A stretch of 64,000 bases of DNA. It comes from CAVYWD01 sp963772225 (GTDB lineage: Bacteria; Myxococcota; Myxococcia; Myxococcales; UBA5297). The stretch lies in assembly GCA_963772225.1 (NCBI GenBank), contig CAVYWD010000009.1, positions 202,546 through 266,545 on the forward strand. The letters are read 5' to 3'. The notes below the pieces were generated by a model. The model searched no databases, was not told the DNA's origin, and saw only the letters and a program-made list of their open reading frames with translations. How positions within the stretch are numbered: position 1 is the stretch's first letter; the number at the start of each line of letters is the position of its first letter. The position numbers and the translations under genes were made by a program. This document shows, piece by piece, positions 8,934 through 18,179 of the stretch.

Positions 8934-9896
8934 CTAACCACCCGGTCGACGATGGCAAGGTTCGCCCGGGGCCGGCGGCACGGCCCGCGGCTCCGCTCGG
9001 AGCGCGGGGGCCCGGGCGCGCGGGTGCGCGCGGTCGTAGACAGCCTGGAGCCGGTCCCAACTCACGTCGGTGTAGCGCTGGGTCGTCGAGAGGCTCGCGT
9101 GCCCCAGAAGCTCCTGGATGACCCTCAAGTCCGCGCCGCCGTCGAGCAGGTGAGTGGCGAAGGAGTGGCGGAGCGCGTGGGGGTGGACGTGGCGCTTCAG
9201 GGCGCAAGCGAGGACGTGCTTGTCGATGAGGCGCGCCACGCTGCGGGGGCCGAGCCGCCCGCCCAGCCGATTGAGAAAGAGGGCGTCCTCGCCCGGAATC
9301 GGCGAGAGGTCTGCTCTCCTCGAAAGCCAGGCCTCGAGCGCCGCGCGCGCCTTGCGCCCCAGCGGGACGGTCCGCTCCTTGCGCCCTTTGCCCATCACCC
9401 GGACGACGTTTTCCTGGCGGTCCCAGTCGCCGGCGGACAGACCGCACAGCTCGCTGACGCGCACGCCCCCGCCGTAGAGCACCTCGAGCACCGCCCGGTC
9501 CCTGAGCCCCAGGGCGTCGGACGCGCTGGGGGCGTCGAGAAGCGCGAGCAAGTCGTCGACGGGCACGACCTTGGGCAGCGCCTTGGGCTTCTTGGGCGAC
9601 ATGACCAGCCGGCCCGGGTTCTGAGCCACCTTCCGGCGCTTGTAGAGAAACCCATACAGCGCGCGAATGGAGGCGAGCTTCCGGGCGCGGGTCGTGGCCC
9701 TCGTCTGGGCGTGCATGGCCGCGAGGAAGCCGCGCACGGCGAGGTGGTCGGCGCTCTCCAGCGAGAGCCCTCGCCCCTCGAGGTAGTCGCAGAATTGGCC
9801 GAGATCGCCGAGGTAGGCCTTGAGGGTGTGCGGCGACGCATCCCGCGTGGCCCGCAGGTATTCGGCGAATTGCTCGATGAGCGCGGGCCGGTTCAC
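8934..9896 (-). CDS. xerC: Tyrosine recombinase XerC
   Basis: About 320 residues. The protein resolves chromosome dimers at dif together with XerD. An N-terminal SAM-like core-binding domain (ALIEQFAEYLRATRDASPHT) precedes the catalytic domain. The catalytic residues are visible: Arg in GGGVRVSELCGL, Lys in MGKGRKERTVPLG, His-x-x-Arg in HPHALRHSFATHLL, His in LGHASLSTTQ and the nucleophile Tyr in RYTDVS. I prefer GTG 9896, giving VNRPALIEQF, over an in-frame TTG at 9932. The trmFO/xerC/hslVU neighbourhood fits XerC better than XerD. The last ~25 residues, rich in Ala and Pro, are longer than usual. Confidence 0.93.
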   Translation of the reverse strand: MNRPALIEQFAEYLRATRDASPHTLKAYLGDLGQFCDYLEGRGLSLESADHLAVRGFLAAMHAQTRATTRARKLASIRALYGFLYKRRKVAQNPGRLVMSPKKPKALPKVVPVDDLLALLDAPSASDALGLRDRAVLEVLYGGGVRVSELCGLSAGDWDRQENVVRVMGKGRKERTVPLGRKARAALEAWLSRRADLSPIPGEDALFLNRLGGRLGPRSVARLIDKHVLACALKRHVHPHALRHSFATHLLDGGADLRVIQELLGHASLSTTQRYTDVSWDRLQAVYDRAHPRARAPALRAEPRAVPPAPGEPCHRRPGG

Positions 9897-10132
9897 TGCC
9901 GTGAATGCTAGCGTCCAACAGCCGCTAGGCAAGTTCGCTCGCCTGCTCTTCGGGCAACTCTCGCGCCAGGCCGAACCTGAAAGGAAATTGCATGGGCTTC
10001 AAGAGACCTGAATCGAAGGCTCTCGCTCAGGCATCGCGCCTCCTTCAAGCGCGCGGACAGCGCACACCGGCATAAAGCTTGCTAACATCGGCCGCGCCCG
10101 CCGTCGGGCGCTCGCGATTGGGGTGACCTTTC

Positions 10133-11476
10133 ATGCCATGCCTACCAGGCGCCCTGCTCGCAGACGCCACGTGGTACGGGACCCTCGCGGCCGCGCGCGA
10201 TTTGGGCTCGCGAGGGGTTCCGGTGACCCTGGCCAGCGACGCGCTGATGGCGCCCGCGCGCTGGTCCAGGCACGTCGCGAGGACGGTCCGCTGCCCCAGC
10301 CTTCGAGAGCCGGAGAAGTTCCGGGAATGGCTGCTCGACTTCGGCCGGCAGAACCCCGGCCACGTGCTCTACCCGACGAGCGACGAGCTCGCGTGGATGA
10401 TCGCCCGACACCGCGAGGAGCTCTCTCGAGACTTCCGCCTCTATTCGCCGAGCCCCGAGTGCCTGGTCTCACTCCTGGACAAGGCCCAGCTCGCCTCCGG
10501 GGCCGCTGCCGCCGGCTTGGACTCCCCGGAGATTTGCTGCCCGTCGAACGACGACGAGGCCCTTCGCGACGCGGCGGAGCTGGGCTACCCGCTCTACATC
10601 AAGCCGCGCACGCAGGTCTCGCTCGCCGACTGGACCGATTCCCGGAAAGGCGCTCGGGTGGAGCGCCCGGAGGACTTCCTGGGCCTGTGGCGCACCGGCT
10701 GTGAGCGGCTGCGCTACCCTGCGGGATCCGTCGGGGCTCTCGTCGGCGCTTTGCGACCCGCGCTTCAGGAGTACTACCCGACTTCCGAGCGCATCTTCAC
10801 GGTCGACGGGTTCATCGACGACTCGGGGAGCCTCTACGCCACTCTCAGTTGCGTGAAGCTCCTGCAGCGGCCCCGCGGGTCCGGCGCGGGCATTCTCTTC
10901 GAGGAAGCCCCTTCGGATCCGGTGGTGGAGCAAGGCCTTCAGCGCCTCTTCCTGAGCACCGGCTATCGAGGGGTCTTCGACGCCGAATTCCTGGAGGACG
11001 GAGAGCGCAAGCTGCTCATCGACGTCAACCCGCGCTTCTACAACCACATGGCCTTCGAGGTCGACCGCGGCCTGCCGCTGCCGTGGCTCGCCTACCTGGC
11101 GGCCCTCGGCGACGGCGACGGGCTCAAGGCCGCGGTCGCCGACGCGCGCGCGGCGCGCCCCAGAAGGCGCTCTTATGTCCACCGCGTGCCGGCCGCCCTG
11201 ATGCTCGGCCTCCAGACGCTCCTGGGGACCATGGCGTCCGAAGAGCGCCGGCACTGGCGGCGCTGGCTCACGGTCGGAGCGAGCAACTTGACCGACCCGG
11301 CCTGGGCACCCGGGGACGCGAGGCCCGCCGCAGCGGAGGTCTTCCTGGAGCTCACCGCGTTCCTGCGGCACCCGCGCTCCTACCTGCGCCACCTCGCGAA
11401 GCGGCCCGAGCCTGGTGGGGCGCGGGGAGGCGCGAGGCCCGCCAAGCGGAATCCGCGCAAGGCGGCGACGGGCTGA
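10133..11476 (+). CDS. ATP-grasp family ligase of unknown substrate
   Basis: 447 residues. An N-terminal pre-ATP-grasp Rossmann-like region (ARDLGSRGVPVTLASD) is followed by an ATP-grasp fold, with a lysine-bearing strand (GYPLYIKPR), a substrate loop (GSGAGILFEEA) and the Mg-binding strand LIDVNPRFYNHMAF. The layout resembles carbamoyl-phosphate-synthase-like and D-aspartate-ligase-like ATP-grasp proteins that act on peptidoglycan or peptide precursors. The C-terminal ~100 residues include a helical region and a basic Gly/Arg/Lys-rich tail. The gene stands alone on the plus strand and converges on the propeller lipoprotein gene, so context gives no substrate. Confidence 0.8.
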   Translation: MPCLPGALLADATWYGTLAAARDLGSRGVPVTLASDALMAPARWSRHVARTVRCPSLREPEKFREWLLDFGRQNPGHVLYPTSDELAWMIARHREELSRDFRLYSPSPECLVSLLDKAQLASGAAAAGLDSPEICCPSNDDEALRDAAELGYPLYIKPRTQVSLADWTDSRKGARVERPEDFLGLWRTGCERLRYPAGSVGALVGALRPALQEYYPTSERIFTVDGFIDDSGSLYATLSCVKLLQRPRGSGAGILFEEAPSDPVVEQGLQRLFLSTGYRGVFDAEFLEDGERKLLIDVNPRFYNHMAFEVDRGLPLPWLAYLAALGDGDGLKAAVADARAARPRRRSYVHRVPAALMLGLQTLLGTMASEERRHWRRWLTVGASNLTDPAWAPGDARPAAAEVFLELTAFLRHPRSYLRHLAKRPEPGGARGGARPAKRNPRKAATG

Positions 11477-11508
11477 CGGGCGCGCTGGCTCGCTGCTCCT
11501 TCAGCCGG

Positions 11509-13143
11509 TCACTTCACCTCGGCCAGGAAGACACCCTCGCGCTTGCGCTCGCCGACGACGTAGGCGATGCGCGTCCCCTCCGCGTTCGCGAAGACCGCGC
11601 CCGGCAGGACGTACTGGTCGACCCCCCGGGTCACCTTCCGGGTCTTCAAGTCCAAGAGGCCCAGGTCGGCCGCCTGGTGAGTGTCGAAGCGCGGGAAGGT
11701 CAGCAGGACGCGCTCGCCGCCGGGCGCCGGCGTGAAGCCGAGCACGCCCTCGGCCAGGCGCACCGCCTTCTGTGCCGGGTCGGTCGTGCTCACCGACATT
11801 AGGTCGCAGCGGCGCCCTTCGTCGGTGCAGCGCGAGCGGTACCAGAGCTCCCGGTCGCCGGGCGCGAACTGATAGCTGTACACCCACTTCTCGATCTCGC
11901 GCGGCGGCTCCTCCGAGTCGAGCGAGAGAAGCCAGAGCGCGATGTCGTCCTTGGCCACTTTGAGGTAGGCGAGGAACTTCACGCCCGCGCTGAAGGACAT
12001 GTTGACGAAGCTCTTGGCCGCTCCGTCCAGCTTGAGCCGGACCTTGCCGCTCGGCACGGCGATGACCTTGAAGGTCGCCCAGGCCCGGCCGGACTTGTCC
12101 TCGTGGCTCTCGCGCAGAGCCACCCACTTCGAGTCCGGCGCCCAGCGGTAGTTGGCGACGTCGGTGCCCAGCTTCGACACCGGCCCGCCGGCGGCCGAGA
12201 CCCGCTCGAGGTCCCCAAAGACCCGGTTCGGCGCGGTCCCGTCGACGAACACCAGCGACTGGCCGTCCGGCGAGAAGGTGAACATCGAGACGCCGCTCGC
12301 CCCCACCTGCAAAGGCGGCTTCCCGACCGCGCCCAAGAAGAGCGAGTACGGCCCCGAGAAGGCATTGGCGCGCGAGGTGAAAGCGAGCTTCTCGCCGTCG
12401 GCCGAGAAGGCATAGTCGCCCACGTTCTCCGCGAGCTTCCGGCCTTGAGGCGCCGTCGGCGGCTCGAAGAGAAGGAGCTCGCCGCTCTCGGTGGCGTGCC
12501 TTCGGACGAGCAACCTGCGGCCGTCGCGAGAAAACTCGAACGTCACCGCCGGAGAGGCGACCGGGTGGTCGCTCCCGTCGGCGAGCGACCAGAGGTGAAC
12601 GGCCTCCCCTGCCACATAGCCGAGGTACGCGCCGTCCGGGGAGAACTTGACGAAGGTGACGCCCTCCGCCAGGAGGCGCGGCTGGCCGCCCGGAGCCACT
12701 GGCGCCAGGTAGAGCGACCCGCTCTGTCGCGAGAAATGGTAGCCCGCGGTGTAGGCGACGAATCGGCCGTCCGGGGAAAAACCAAAGCTGTCGCCGAGCG
12801 TCGTGACGCCCCCGCCCAGCGGCCGCGGCTCGCCGCCTTGAGCGCTCACCGCGGTGAGCACGCCCTGGAGCACGTCCTCCGGGACGCCCTTCTCCTGCGG
12901 CGGATGAACGTCCGCCAGGAAGAAGAGCGTCGAACCGTCCGGCGCGAGCGACAGGCCCCGGGCCGCAGTCTGCACGAGCGGCCGCCCCATGCCCTTCGGC
13001 TTGGGCGCCGCGCGCCTCTGGCATGCGGGGAGCGCGCCGGCGGCGAGCGCCGCGGCCAGGGCGAGCGCCAGAGCCCGGCCCGCGGGCCTCCGACGAGAGG
13101 GGCACAGAAGCGCGGGCTCGCGGTCGAAGCGGGGTGGGCTCAT
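11509..13143 (-). CDS. TolB-like beta-propeller lipoprotein
   Basis: About 544 residues. The N-terminus is a signal peptide with a lipobox-like ALPACQ. The rest is built of repeated propeller blades with the WD40-like/PD40 signature: FSPDGRFVAYTAG, FSPDGAYLGYVAG, FSRDGRRLLVRR, FSADGEKLAFTS, FSPDGQSLVFVDG and WAPDSKWVALRE, giving about seven to eight blades. It is probably a periplasmic, membrane-anchored propeller. Its ATG overlaps the trmFO stop (ATGA-type overlap at 13140-13143), so translation is probably coupled. It is not TolB proper because the TolB N-terminal domain is missing. The partner or ligand is unknown. Confidence 0.8.
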   Translation of the reverse strand: MSPPRFDREPALLCPSRRRPAGRALALALAAALAAGALPACQRRAAPKPKGMGRPLVQTAARGLSLAPDGSTLFFLADVHPPQEKGVPEDVLQGVLTAVSAQGGEPRPLGGGVTTLGDSFGFSPDGRFVAYTAGYHFSRQSGSLYLAPVAPGGQPRLLAEGVTFVKFSPDGAYLGYVAGEAVHLWSLADGSDHPVASPAVTFEFSRDGRRLLVRRHATESGELLLFEPPTAPQGRKLAENVGDYAFSADGEKLAFTSRANAFSGPYSLFLGAVGKPPLQVGASGVSMFTFSPDGQSLVFVDGTAPNRVFGDLERVSAAGGPVSKLGTDVANYRWAPDSKWVALRESHEDKSGRAWATFKVIAVPSGKVRLKLDGAAKSFVNMSFSAGVKFLAYLKVAKDDIALWLLSLDSEEPPREIEKWVYSYQFAPGDRELWYRSRCTDEGRRCDLMSVSTTDPAQKAVRLAEGVLGFTPAPGGERVLLTFPRFDTHQAADLGLLDLKTRKVTRGVDQYVLPGAVFANAEGTRIAYVVGERKREGVFLAEVK

Positions 13144-14513
13144 GGCGTCTCTTCTCGCGCTCCTGCGGCGGTGGGGGCGGGAGGGGCGCGCAGCGCGAGC
13201 CCGCAGCCCGCGGCCCAGGCGCCGAGCGACGCGCGAGCGCGCGCCACCAGGTGTGCGCGCCGCTCGTTCTTCTTCACCTTCTCGCCGGGCGGCGGGAAGA
13301 GGGCAAAGGTGACGTTCGAGGGCTGGTACGGATGGCCCGGCGGGTGAGCGCCGCCGATGACGTGGCCGTAGAGCGCGCCGAGCGCCGTTTCTGCCGGGGG
13401 CCCGACGAACGGCTGGCCCGCGGCGCGCGCCGCGGCGCTCAGGCCCACCGTGAAGCCGCTCGCGGCCGACTCGACATAGCCCTCCACGCCGGTGATCTGC
13501 CCGGCGAAGAACAGGTCGGGCCGGGACTTGATCGACAGGTCCGGCGCGAGGAGGCGCGGGCTCTCGAGAAACGTGTTGCGGTGCACCTGGCCGAGCCGCA
13601 GGAACTCGGCGTTCGCCAAGCCGGGGAGCATCCGGAAGATGCGCCGCTGCTCGGGCCACGTGAGGCGGGTCTGGAAGCCGACCAGGTTGAAGCTCTGCTG
13701 GGCGGCGTCCTCGGCCCGCAGCTGCACCACGGCGTAGGGCCTGCGCCCGGTGCGCGGGTCGGTGAGGCCCACCGGCTTCATGGGCCCGAACGCCAGGCAC
13801 TCCCGGCCGCGCTCGGCCATGACCTCGATGGGCAGGCAGCCCTCGAAGTAGCGGGGCTCCTCGAAGGCGCGCGCCTGCACCTTCTCGCCGGCGAGGAGCG
13901 CCGCGACGAACCCCTCGTACTCGGCCCGGTCGAGCGGGAGGTTCAGATAATCGCTGCCGCCGCCCTTCCCGTAGCGCGACGCGAAGAAGGCGATGCTCCG
14001 GTCGACGGAGTCGGCGGCGACAATGGGGGCGATGGCGTCGTAGAAGGCCAGGCGCTCGCCCGCGAGCGCGGCGATGGGCGCCGCCAGGGCATCGGAGGTC
14101 AAAGGCCCCGTGGCCACGATGGAAAGCCCCTCGGGCAAGGCGTCGGCCTCCCGGCGCTCGAGCGTGATGTTCGGGTGCCCTTCGAGCGCCGCGCCCACCT
14201 TGGCGCTGAACCGCTGGCGGTCCACCGCCAGCGCGTCGCCGGCGGGCACGCGGGTCGCGTCGGCGCAGGCCAGGATGAGCGAGCCCATGCGCCGGAGCTC
14301 CTCGTGCAGCAAGCCCACCGCGTTCTCGGGATTGTCGGAGCGCAGCGAGTTGGAGCAGACCAGCTCCGCAGGCCCGTCCAGGCCGTGAGCGGGCGAGCGC
14401 CGTGCGGGCTTCATTTCGACCAGCCGGACGGCGATGCCCCGCTCGGCCAATTGCCAGGCGGCCTCGCTGCCGGCCAGGCCCGCTCCGATGACCGTCACGC
14501 AGGCTTGTCGCAT
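13140..14513 (-). CDS. trmFO: Folate-dependent tRNA U54 methyltransferase TrmFO
   Basis: 457-residue FAD- and methylenetetrahydrofolate-dependent enzyme that makes ribothymidine-54 in tRNA. The N-terminal dinucleotide-binding motif is VTVIGAGLAGSEAAWQLAERG. VEMKPARRSPAH, ELVCSNSLRSDN and LHEELRRMGSLI are close to family consensus. The central GCLPIEVMAERG segment and the C-terminal LFFAGQITGVEGYVESAASG, which binds flavin, are both present. The start at ATG 14513 gives the standard N-terminus. It is followed, with a 4-base overlap, by the propeller lipoprotein gene. Confidence 0.97.
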   Translation of the reverse strand: MRQACVTVIGAGLAGSEAAWQLAERGIAVRLVEMKPARRSPAHGLDGPAELVCSNSLRSDNPENAVGLLHEELRRMGSLILACADATRVPAGDALAVDRQRFSAKVGAALEGHPNITLERREADALPEGLSIVATGPLTSDALAAPIAALAGERLAFYDAIAPIVAADSVDRSIAFFASRYGKGGGSDYLNLPLDRAEYEGFVAALLAGEKVQARAFEEPRYFEGCLPIEVMAERGRECLAFGPMKPVGLTDPRTGRRPYAVVQLRAEDAAQQSFNLVGFQTRLTWPEQRRIFRMLPGLANAEFLRLGQVHRNTFLESPRLLAPDLSIKSRPDLFFAGQITGVEGYVESAASGFTVGLSAAARAAGQPFVGPPAETALGALYGHVIGGAHPPGHPYQPSNVTFALFPPPGEKVKKNERRAHLVARARASLGAWAAGCGLALRAPPAPTAAGAREETP

Positions 14514-14665
14514 GGTTCTCTTATGCTCGAAAGGGCCGCGGACTGTAGCACCGCGCTCTGCCCTGAGACAACGCGCGCCGGCCACAGGTTTCAAAGGCCT
14601 TGGGGTCCCGCCCGTCCCGGCCCGCCCGCCGGCTGGCGCGCCGGGACGGCGTTGTGATAATTGGC

Positions 14666-14906
14666 GTTCGCGACCTCTGGTCGCAGGCCCGTGAGAAGGC
14701 CGCTTCGCGGCGCTTCCATCCTTAGGGTTCGCGACCTCCAGTCGCAGTCCCGTTGGGTGGCCGCTTCGCGGCGCTCCATCCTCGGGTTCGCGACCTCCAG
14801 TCGCAGTCCCGTTGGGTGGCCGCTTCGCGGCGCTTCCATCCTCGGGTTCGCGACCTGCAGTCGCAGTCCCGTTGGGTGGCCGCTTCGCGGCGCTTCCATC
14901 CTCGGG
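14666..14906. repeat. Four tandem ~60-bp repeats, each with two hairpins
   Basis: Units start near 14666, 14727, 14786 and 14846, with lengths 61, 59 and 60 bases. Each begins with GTTCGCGACC, contains a GCGAC-N5-GTCGC dyad and ends with a CCGCTTCGCGG dyad. The first unit is the most divergent and the last three are nearly identical. The array lies between the divergent trmFO and DUF47 genes. Open frames through it are by-products of the 60-base period. Confidence 0.9.
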
Positions 14907-14936
14907 TTCTCGTGAGCCGCCGCTCGGGAGCGCCCC

Positions 14937-15560
14937 ATGCTGCGCATCATGCCCCGCCAAAAGGTCTACTTCGATTGCTTCGAGCACTGCGCCCGCTCGG
15001 GAGTAGCCGCCGCCGCGGCCCTCGCCGACATGCTCCGACACCCAGAGGGCTTCCCAGACTTCGTGACCCGGATCGAGGAGCTGGAGCGCGAGGGAGACCA
15101 GGCCACCGCCGCGGTCGTCGACACCCTCGAGAAGAACATGGCCACGCCGTTCTCTCGGTCGTCCATCCGGGCGCTCATCGAGGCGCTCGACGACGTGCTG
15201 GACGCCATCGACACGGTGGCGCACAAGCTCGTGATGTACCGAGCCACTAAACCGCGCCCCGAGGCGCTCCAGCTCGCCGACCTCCTCGCAGAGCAGGCGC
15301 CGGCCATGGAGCGCGCGGTGGTCGCCCTCAGCGCCAGCCGCACCGCCGAGCCCGTCCTCGCCCATTGCCGCGACGTGCACAAGCTGGAGACCGACGCCGA
15401 CAAGGTCCTGCGCCGGGGTATCGGCGCGCTGTTCGACGAGCTCAAGGACCCCATCGAGCTCATCAAGTGGAAAGAGATCTTCGAGATCCTCGAGCACGCC
15501 ACCGACAAGTGCGAGGACGCGGTCCGCATCATCGAGGAAGTCATCCGCAAGCACGCCTGA
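14937..15560 (+). CDS. DUF47/PhoU-like protein (phosphate transport accessory)
   Basis: 207 residues, almost wholly alpha-helical, matching the DUF47 family (TIGR00153-type), whose members usually accompany PiT low-affinity phosphate transporters. Recognisable segments are VYFDCFEHCARSGVAAAAA, RIEELEREGDQATAAVVDTL and the C-terminal KWKEIFEILEHATDKCEDA helix. Acidic E/D-x-x-x-D patterns suit the metal clusters seen in PhoU-like folds. No pit gene is adjacent, which is unusual. An internal Met at 14949 is another possible start. The gene lies just after the 60-bp repeat array. Confidence 0.85.
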   Translation: MLRIMPRQKVYFDCFEHCARSGVAAAAALADMLRHPEGFPDFVTRIEELEREGDQATAAVVDTLEKNMATPFSRSSIRALIEALDDVLDAIDTVAHKLVMYRATKPRPEALQLADLLAEQAPAMERAVVALSASRTAEPVLAHCRDVHKLETDADKVLRRGIGALFDELKDPIELIKWKEIFEILEHATDKCEDAVRIIEEVIRKHA

Positions 15561-15726
15561 GCGCTCGGCGCACCAGCCTTGGCCGGGCCGGCAAGCTCGC
15601 CTCTCGCCCCCCTGCCCGACCCTTGTCGCGACCGCGCCTCGCGCGCATACCTGTCGTGGCCGTCGGCCCTTCGCGTCCGCCTTTGAGCGCGGGCGCCCTC
15701 GGAGCGCCGGGCGGAAGGAGGCTCGC

Positions 15727-16104
15727 ATGTGGATGCAAGAGCACAACCAGCTCCGCGAGCGGCTGCAGAAGCGGCGCCGGGAGATCGCCAGCTCGCGCGC
15801 AGCCTCGGAGCGCGGCGCCCTCGAGGTGCGCGAGGGACGCACGGACCCGGAGTACGAGGAGTCGGCCCAGGCCGACCACGTCGAGTACACGCTCAACCGG
15901 CTCTCGGATGCCCAGGAGAGGGAGCTGGAGCAGATCGACGCCGCTCTGGCGCGCGTCGACGCCGGCACCTACGGCCTCTGCGTCGAGTGCGAGCAGCCCA
16001 TCTCCTCGGACCGCTTGGAGGCCCTGCCCTACGCGCTGCGCTGCGCCGAGTGCGCCGCGCGGGAGGAGTCCCGGTCGGCCCCTCGCCCGCCGGCCTCGCT
16101 GTAG
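15727..16104 (+). CDS. DksA/TraR-type zinc-finger protein
   Basis: 125 residues. A charged N-terminal coiled-coil helix (NQLRERLQKRRREIASSRA) leads to a C-terminal DksA-type zinc ribbon with four cysteines (CVECEQPISSDRLEALPYA then CAEC). The family binds RNA polymerase through the secondary channel and modulates transcription. The coil is shorter than in E. coli DksA and the tip acidic pair is not evident, so this resembles the short DksA-like proteins common in Myxococcota. It is monocistronic as far as can be seen. Confidence 0.85.
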   Translation: MWMQEHNQLRERLQKRRREIASSRAASERGALEVREGRTDPEYEESAQADHVEYTLNRLSDAQERELEQIDAALARVDAGTYGLCVECEQPISSDRLEALPYALRCAECAAREESRSAPRPPASL

Positions 16105-16214
16105 ATTCGCCCTCGCGGTCCGGCGCCTCTGAAGCGACCTGCATCGCCGAACGGGCGCCTCCCGGGTGAAGGCCAAGGCTCGCGTCGGCGGCCTCGAGGG
16201 CGGAAGGTCGGGCC

Positions 16215-18179
16215 TCAGCCGCGCGCCGCGCTCGCGATGAGCGCCTCCGCCTTGGCCACGAAGTCGCGCACCTGCGTGGAGGCCGCTCGCAGCTGGTGGC
16301 GGTCGAGGCCGAGCAGCTCGGCGCTGTGTTGGACCTCGGCGAGCCGCGTCGTCGCCCACCGCGGGGCGATGCGCATCTCCGCGATGGCAGCGGCGATGCG
16401 CACCGCGTGCAGCTCCTTCACCAGCGGCGCGGCCTCGTCGGGCTCGTGGTGCTCGCGGCAGACCTGCACGACGTACTCGGGGAGCTTCCACTCCTCGGCC
16501 ATGCGCGCCCCGACCTCGACGTGCATCGCCTCGAGCAGCGGCCCCAGCATCAGCGCCGGGTCGAAGCCGTCCAGCTTGGCGAGCAGGGCCGGGTCGGCCA
16601 GGGCATTGACCGCCAGGGTCTTGCCGATGTCGTGCAGCATCCCGCCCATGAACGCGCGGTCGCTGTCGCCCAGCCGGTGCTCGAGGCACATCCACGAGGC
16701 GGCGAAGGCGCTGCTCAGGGACTCGGCCCAGATGTTCTTCTGCTCGTCCAAGAAGACCTTGCTGCGGCCCCGCGACCCCTTGTTGAAGAGCGTGGCCGTG
16801 GCGGCGGCCGCCGCCACGGCGGCCACCTCTTTGAATCCGAGCCGGACCACCGCGTCCTTCACCGTCTTGATCTCCACGCCCCGGGTGAAATAGGCGGAGT
16901 TCGCCATGCGCATCACCTGGGCGGTGAGCGCCGGGTCCTGGCTGATGATCCGCACGAGCTCGGCGGGCTCGGCGTCTTTGTGGTTGATGAACTTGACCAG
17001 GCGCAGCGCCGCGGCGGGGAACGTGGGCAGGCTCTTGAGCCCCCGCACGTGCTCGAGGGTCGCATCGAGGACCCGGCGCAGGGCGGCCTCCTCCAGTGGC
17101 GGGCCCTCCGGGCGCTCGGCGATCTCGAAGTCCTCCAGCGCCAGCTCCAGCGACTCGGTGGTTCGCCGCGCCGCCGGCGGCTGCCTCGGCGCGCGGCGCG
17201 GCGCCGGCTTCCCCGATGAGAAGAAGTCTCGGACCGCGCCCATCAGCCTCGAGATGAGCGCCGGGGGCTGCACGGGCGCGACCGCGGCCGAAGGCGCCGC
17301 GGCGCTGCGAATGCCGAGGCTCGTGCGCAGGGCGCGCAGCTCGTCGCGGACCTGAGCGGCGCTCGCCGGCCGCTTCTTGGGGTCGACCGCGAGGAGCCGC
17401 CGGACGGCGTCGACGATGATGGGGTGGAGCTGCGACAGCACCGAGAGGTCGAGCCCCTGGAGCTGATCGCGCAGGATCTGCTCGGGCGCGCCGCGGAACG
17501 CAGCCCTGCCGGTGAGCAGCTCGTAGGCGATGGCCCCGACCGCGAAGAGGTCGCTCTGCACCGTCGCCCGCTCGCCGCGGAGCTGCTCGGGCGCCATGTA
17601 CGCCGGCGTGCCCACCAGGAGTCGGCGGCTCCCCGGCCCCTGCAGCTGCGGCCGCGACAGCCCGAAGTCGAGGAGCTTCAGGTACGGCGCGCCGCTTTGA
17701 GGGGTGACGCGAAAGACGTTGCTCGGCTTCAGGTCGTGGTGGACGAGCCCGGCCCCGTGCACCGCCGCCAGTGCGTCCAGGACCTCGTCGAGCATCTGGA
17801 GGACCTCGGGCGCCGGGAGCCCTCCGCGCTTGGCCACGTATGCGTCGAGCGACGCTCCGGCCAAGAGCTCCATGACCAGGTATCGCCGGCCGTCGGGGAG
17901 CGTCCCGATGTTGTAGATGTCCACCACGCCGCGGTGCCCGATGGCGTTGACGCTGCGGGCCTCGCTCACGAGCTGAGTCGCGACGGCCGGGTCGTGGGCG
18001 ATGTCCGGCTTGAGCACCTTGATGGCGACGCGCTTGCCGATGATGGGGTGCAGCGCTTCGTAGACGACGCCCATGCCGCCGAACCCGATGCGGCTCTTGA
18101 CGATGTAGTCGTCTATTTTCAAACCGATGGCGTCGCCAGCGTCGAAGGCGCTGGGCGGGGCGTTCGAGGGAGTTTCCAA
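16215..18179 (-). CDS. Ser/Thr protein kinase fused to an HDOD domain
   Basis: About 654 residues. The N-terminal Hanks-type kinase (residues ~20-290) has a glycine loop (IGFGGMGVVYEA), VAIKVLK lysine, catalytic loop VHHDLKPSN, DFGLS and the APE-type MAPEQLRG. After a Pro/Ala linker comes an HDOD domain (LKSLPTFPAAALRLVKFIN; ISQDPALTAQVMRMANSAYF; GGMLHDIGKTLAVNAL). The HD pair is present, although most HDOD domains are not catalytic. No transmembrane segment is seen, so it is cytosolic. I choose TTG 18179 after a GAGAGG; upstream frame extension lacks coding character. It is divergent from a receiver-only regulator and a chemoreceptor, suggesting shared signalling. Confidence 0.88.
   Translation of the reverse strand: METPSNAPPSAFDAGDAIGLKIDDYIVKSRIGFGGMGVVYEALHPIIGKRVAIKVLKPDIAHDPAVATQLVSEARSVNAIGHRGVVDIYNIGTLPDGRRYLVMELLAGASLDAYVAKRGGLPAPEVLQMLDEVLDALAAVHGAGLVHHDLKPSNVFRVTPQSGAPYLKLLDFGLSRPQLQGPGSRRLLVGTPAYMAPEQLRGERATVQSDLFAVGAIAYELLTGRAAFRGAPEQILRDQLQGLDLSVLSQLHPIIVDAVRRLLAVDPKKRPASAAQVRDELRALRTSLGIRSAAAPSAAVAPVQPPALISRLMGAVRDFFSSGKPAPRRAPRQPPAARRTTESLELALEDFEIAERPEGPPLEEAALRRVLDATLEHVRGLKSLPTFPAAALRLVKFINHKDAEPAELVRIISQDPALTAQVMRMANSAYFTRGVEIKTVKDAVVRLGFKEVAAVAAAAATATLFNKGSRGRSKVFLDEQKNIWAESLSSAFAASWMCLEHRLGDSDRAFMGGMLHDIGKTLAVNALADPALLAKLDGFDPALMLGPLLEAMHVEVGARMAEEWKLPEYVVQVCREHHEPDEAAPLVKELHAVRIAAAIAEMRIAPRWATTRLAEVQHSAELLGLDRHQLRAASTQVRDFVAKAEALIASAARG

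Noticed and set aside
6795..9911. 1038-codon plus-strand open frame
   Set aside because: Entirely antisense to xerC, hslV and hslU; no domain is recognisable.
14666..14906. CRISPR array
   Set aside because: Units abut without spacers and whole 60-base units are repeated, so it is a tandem repeat.
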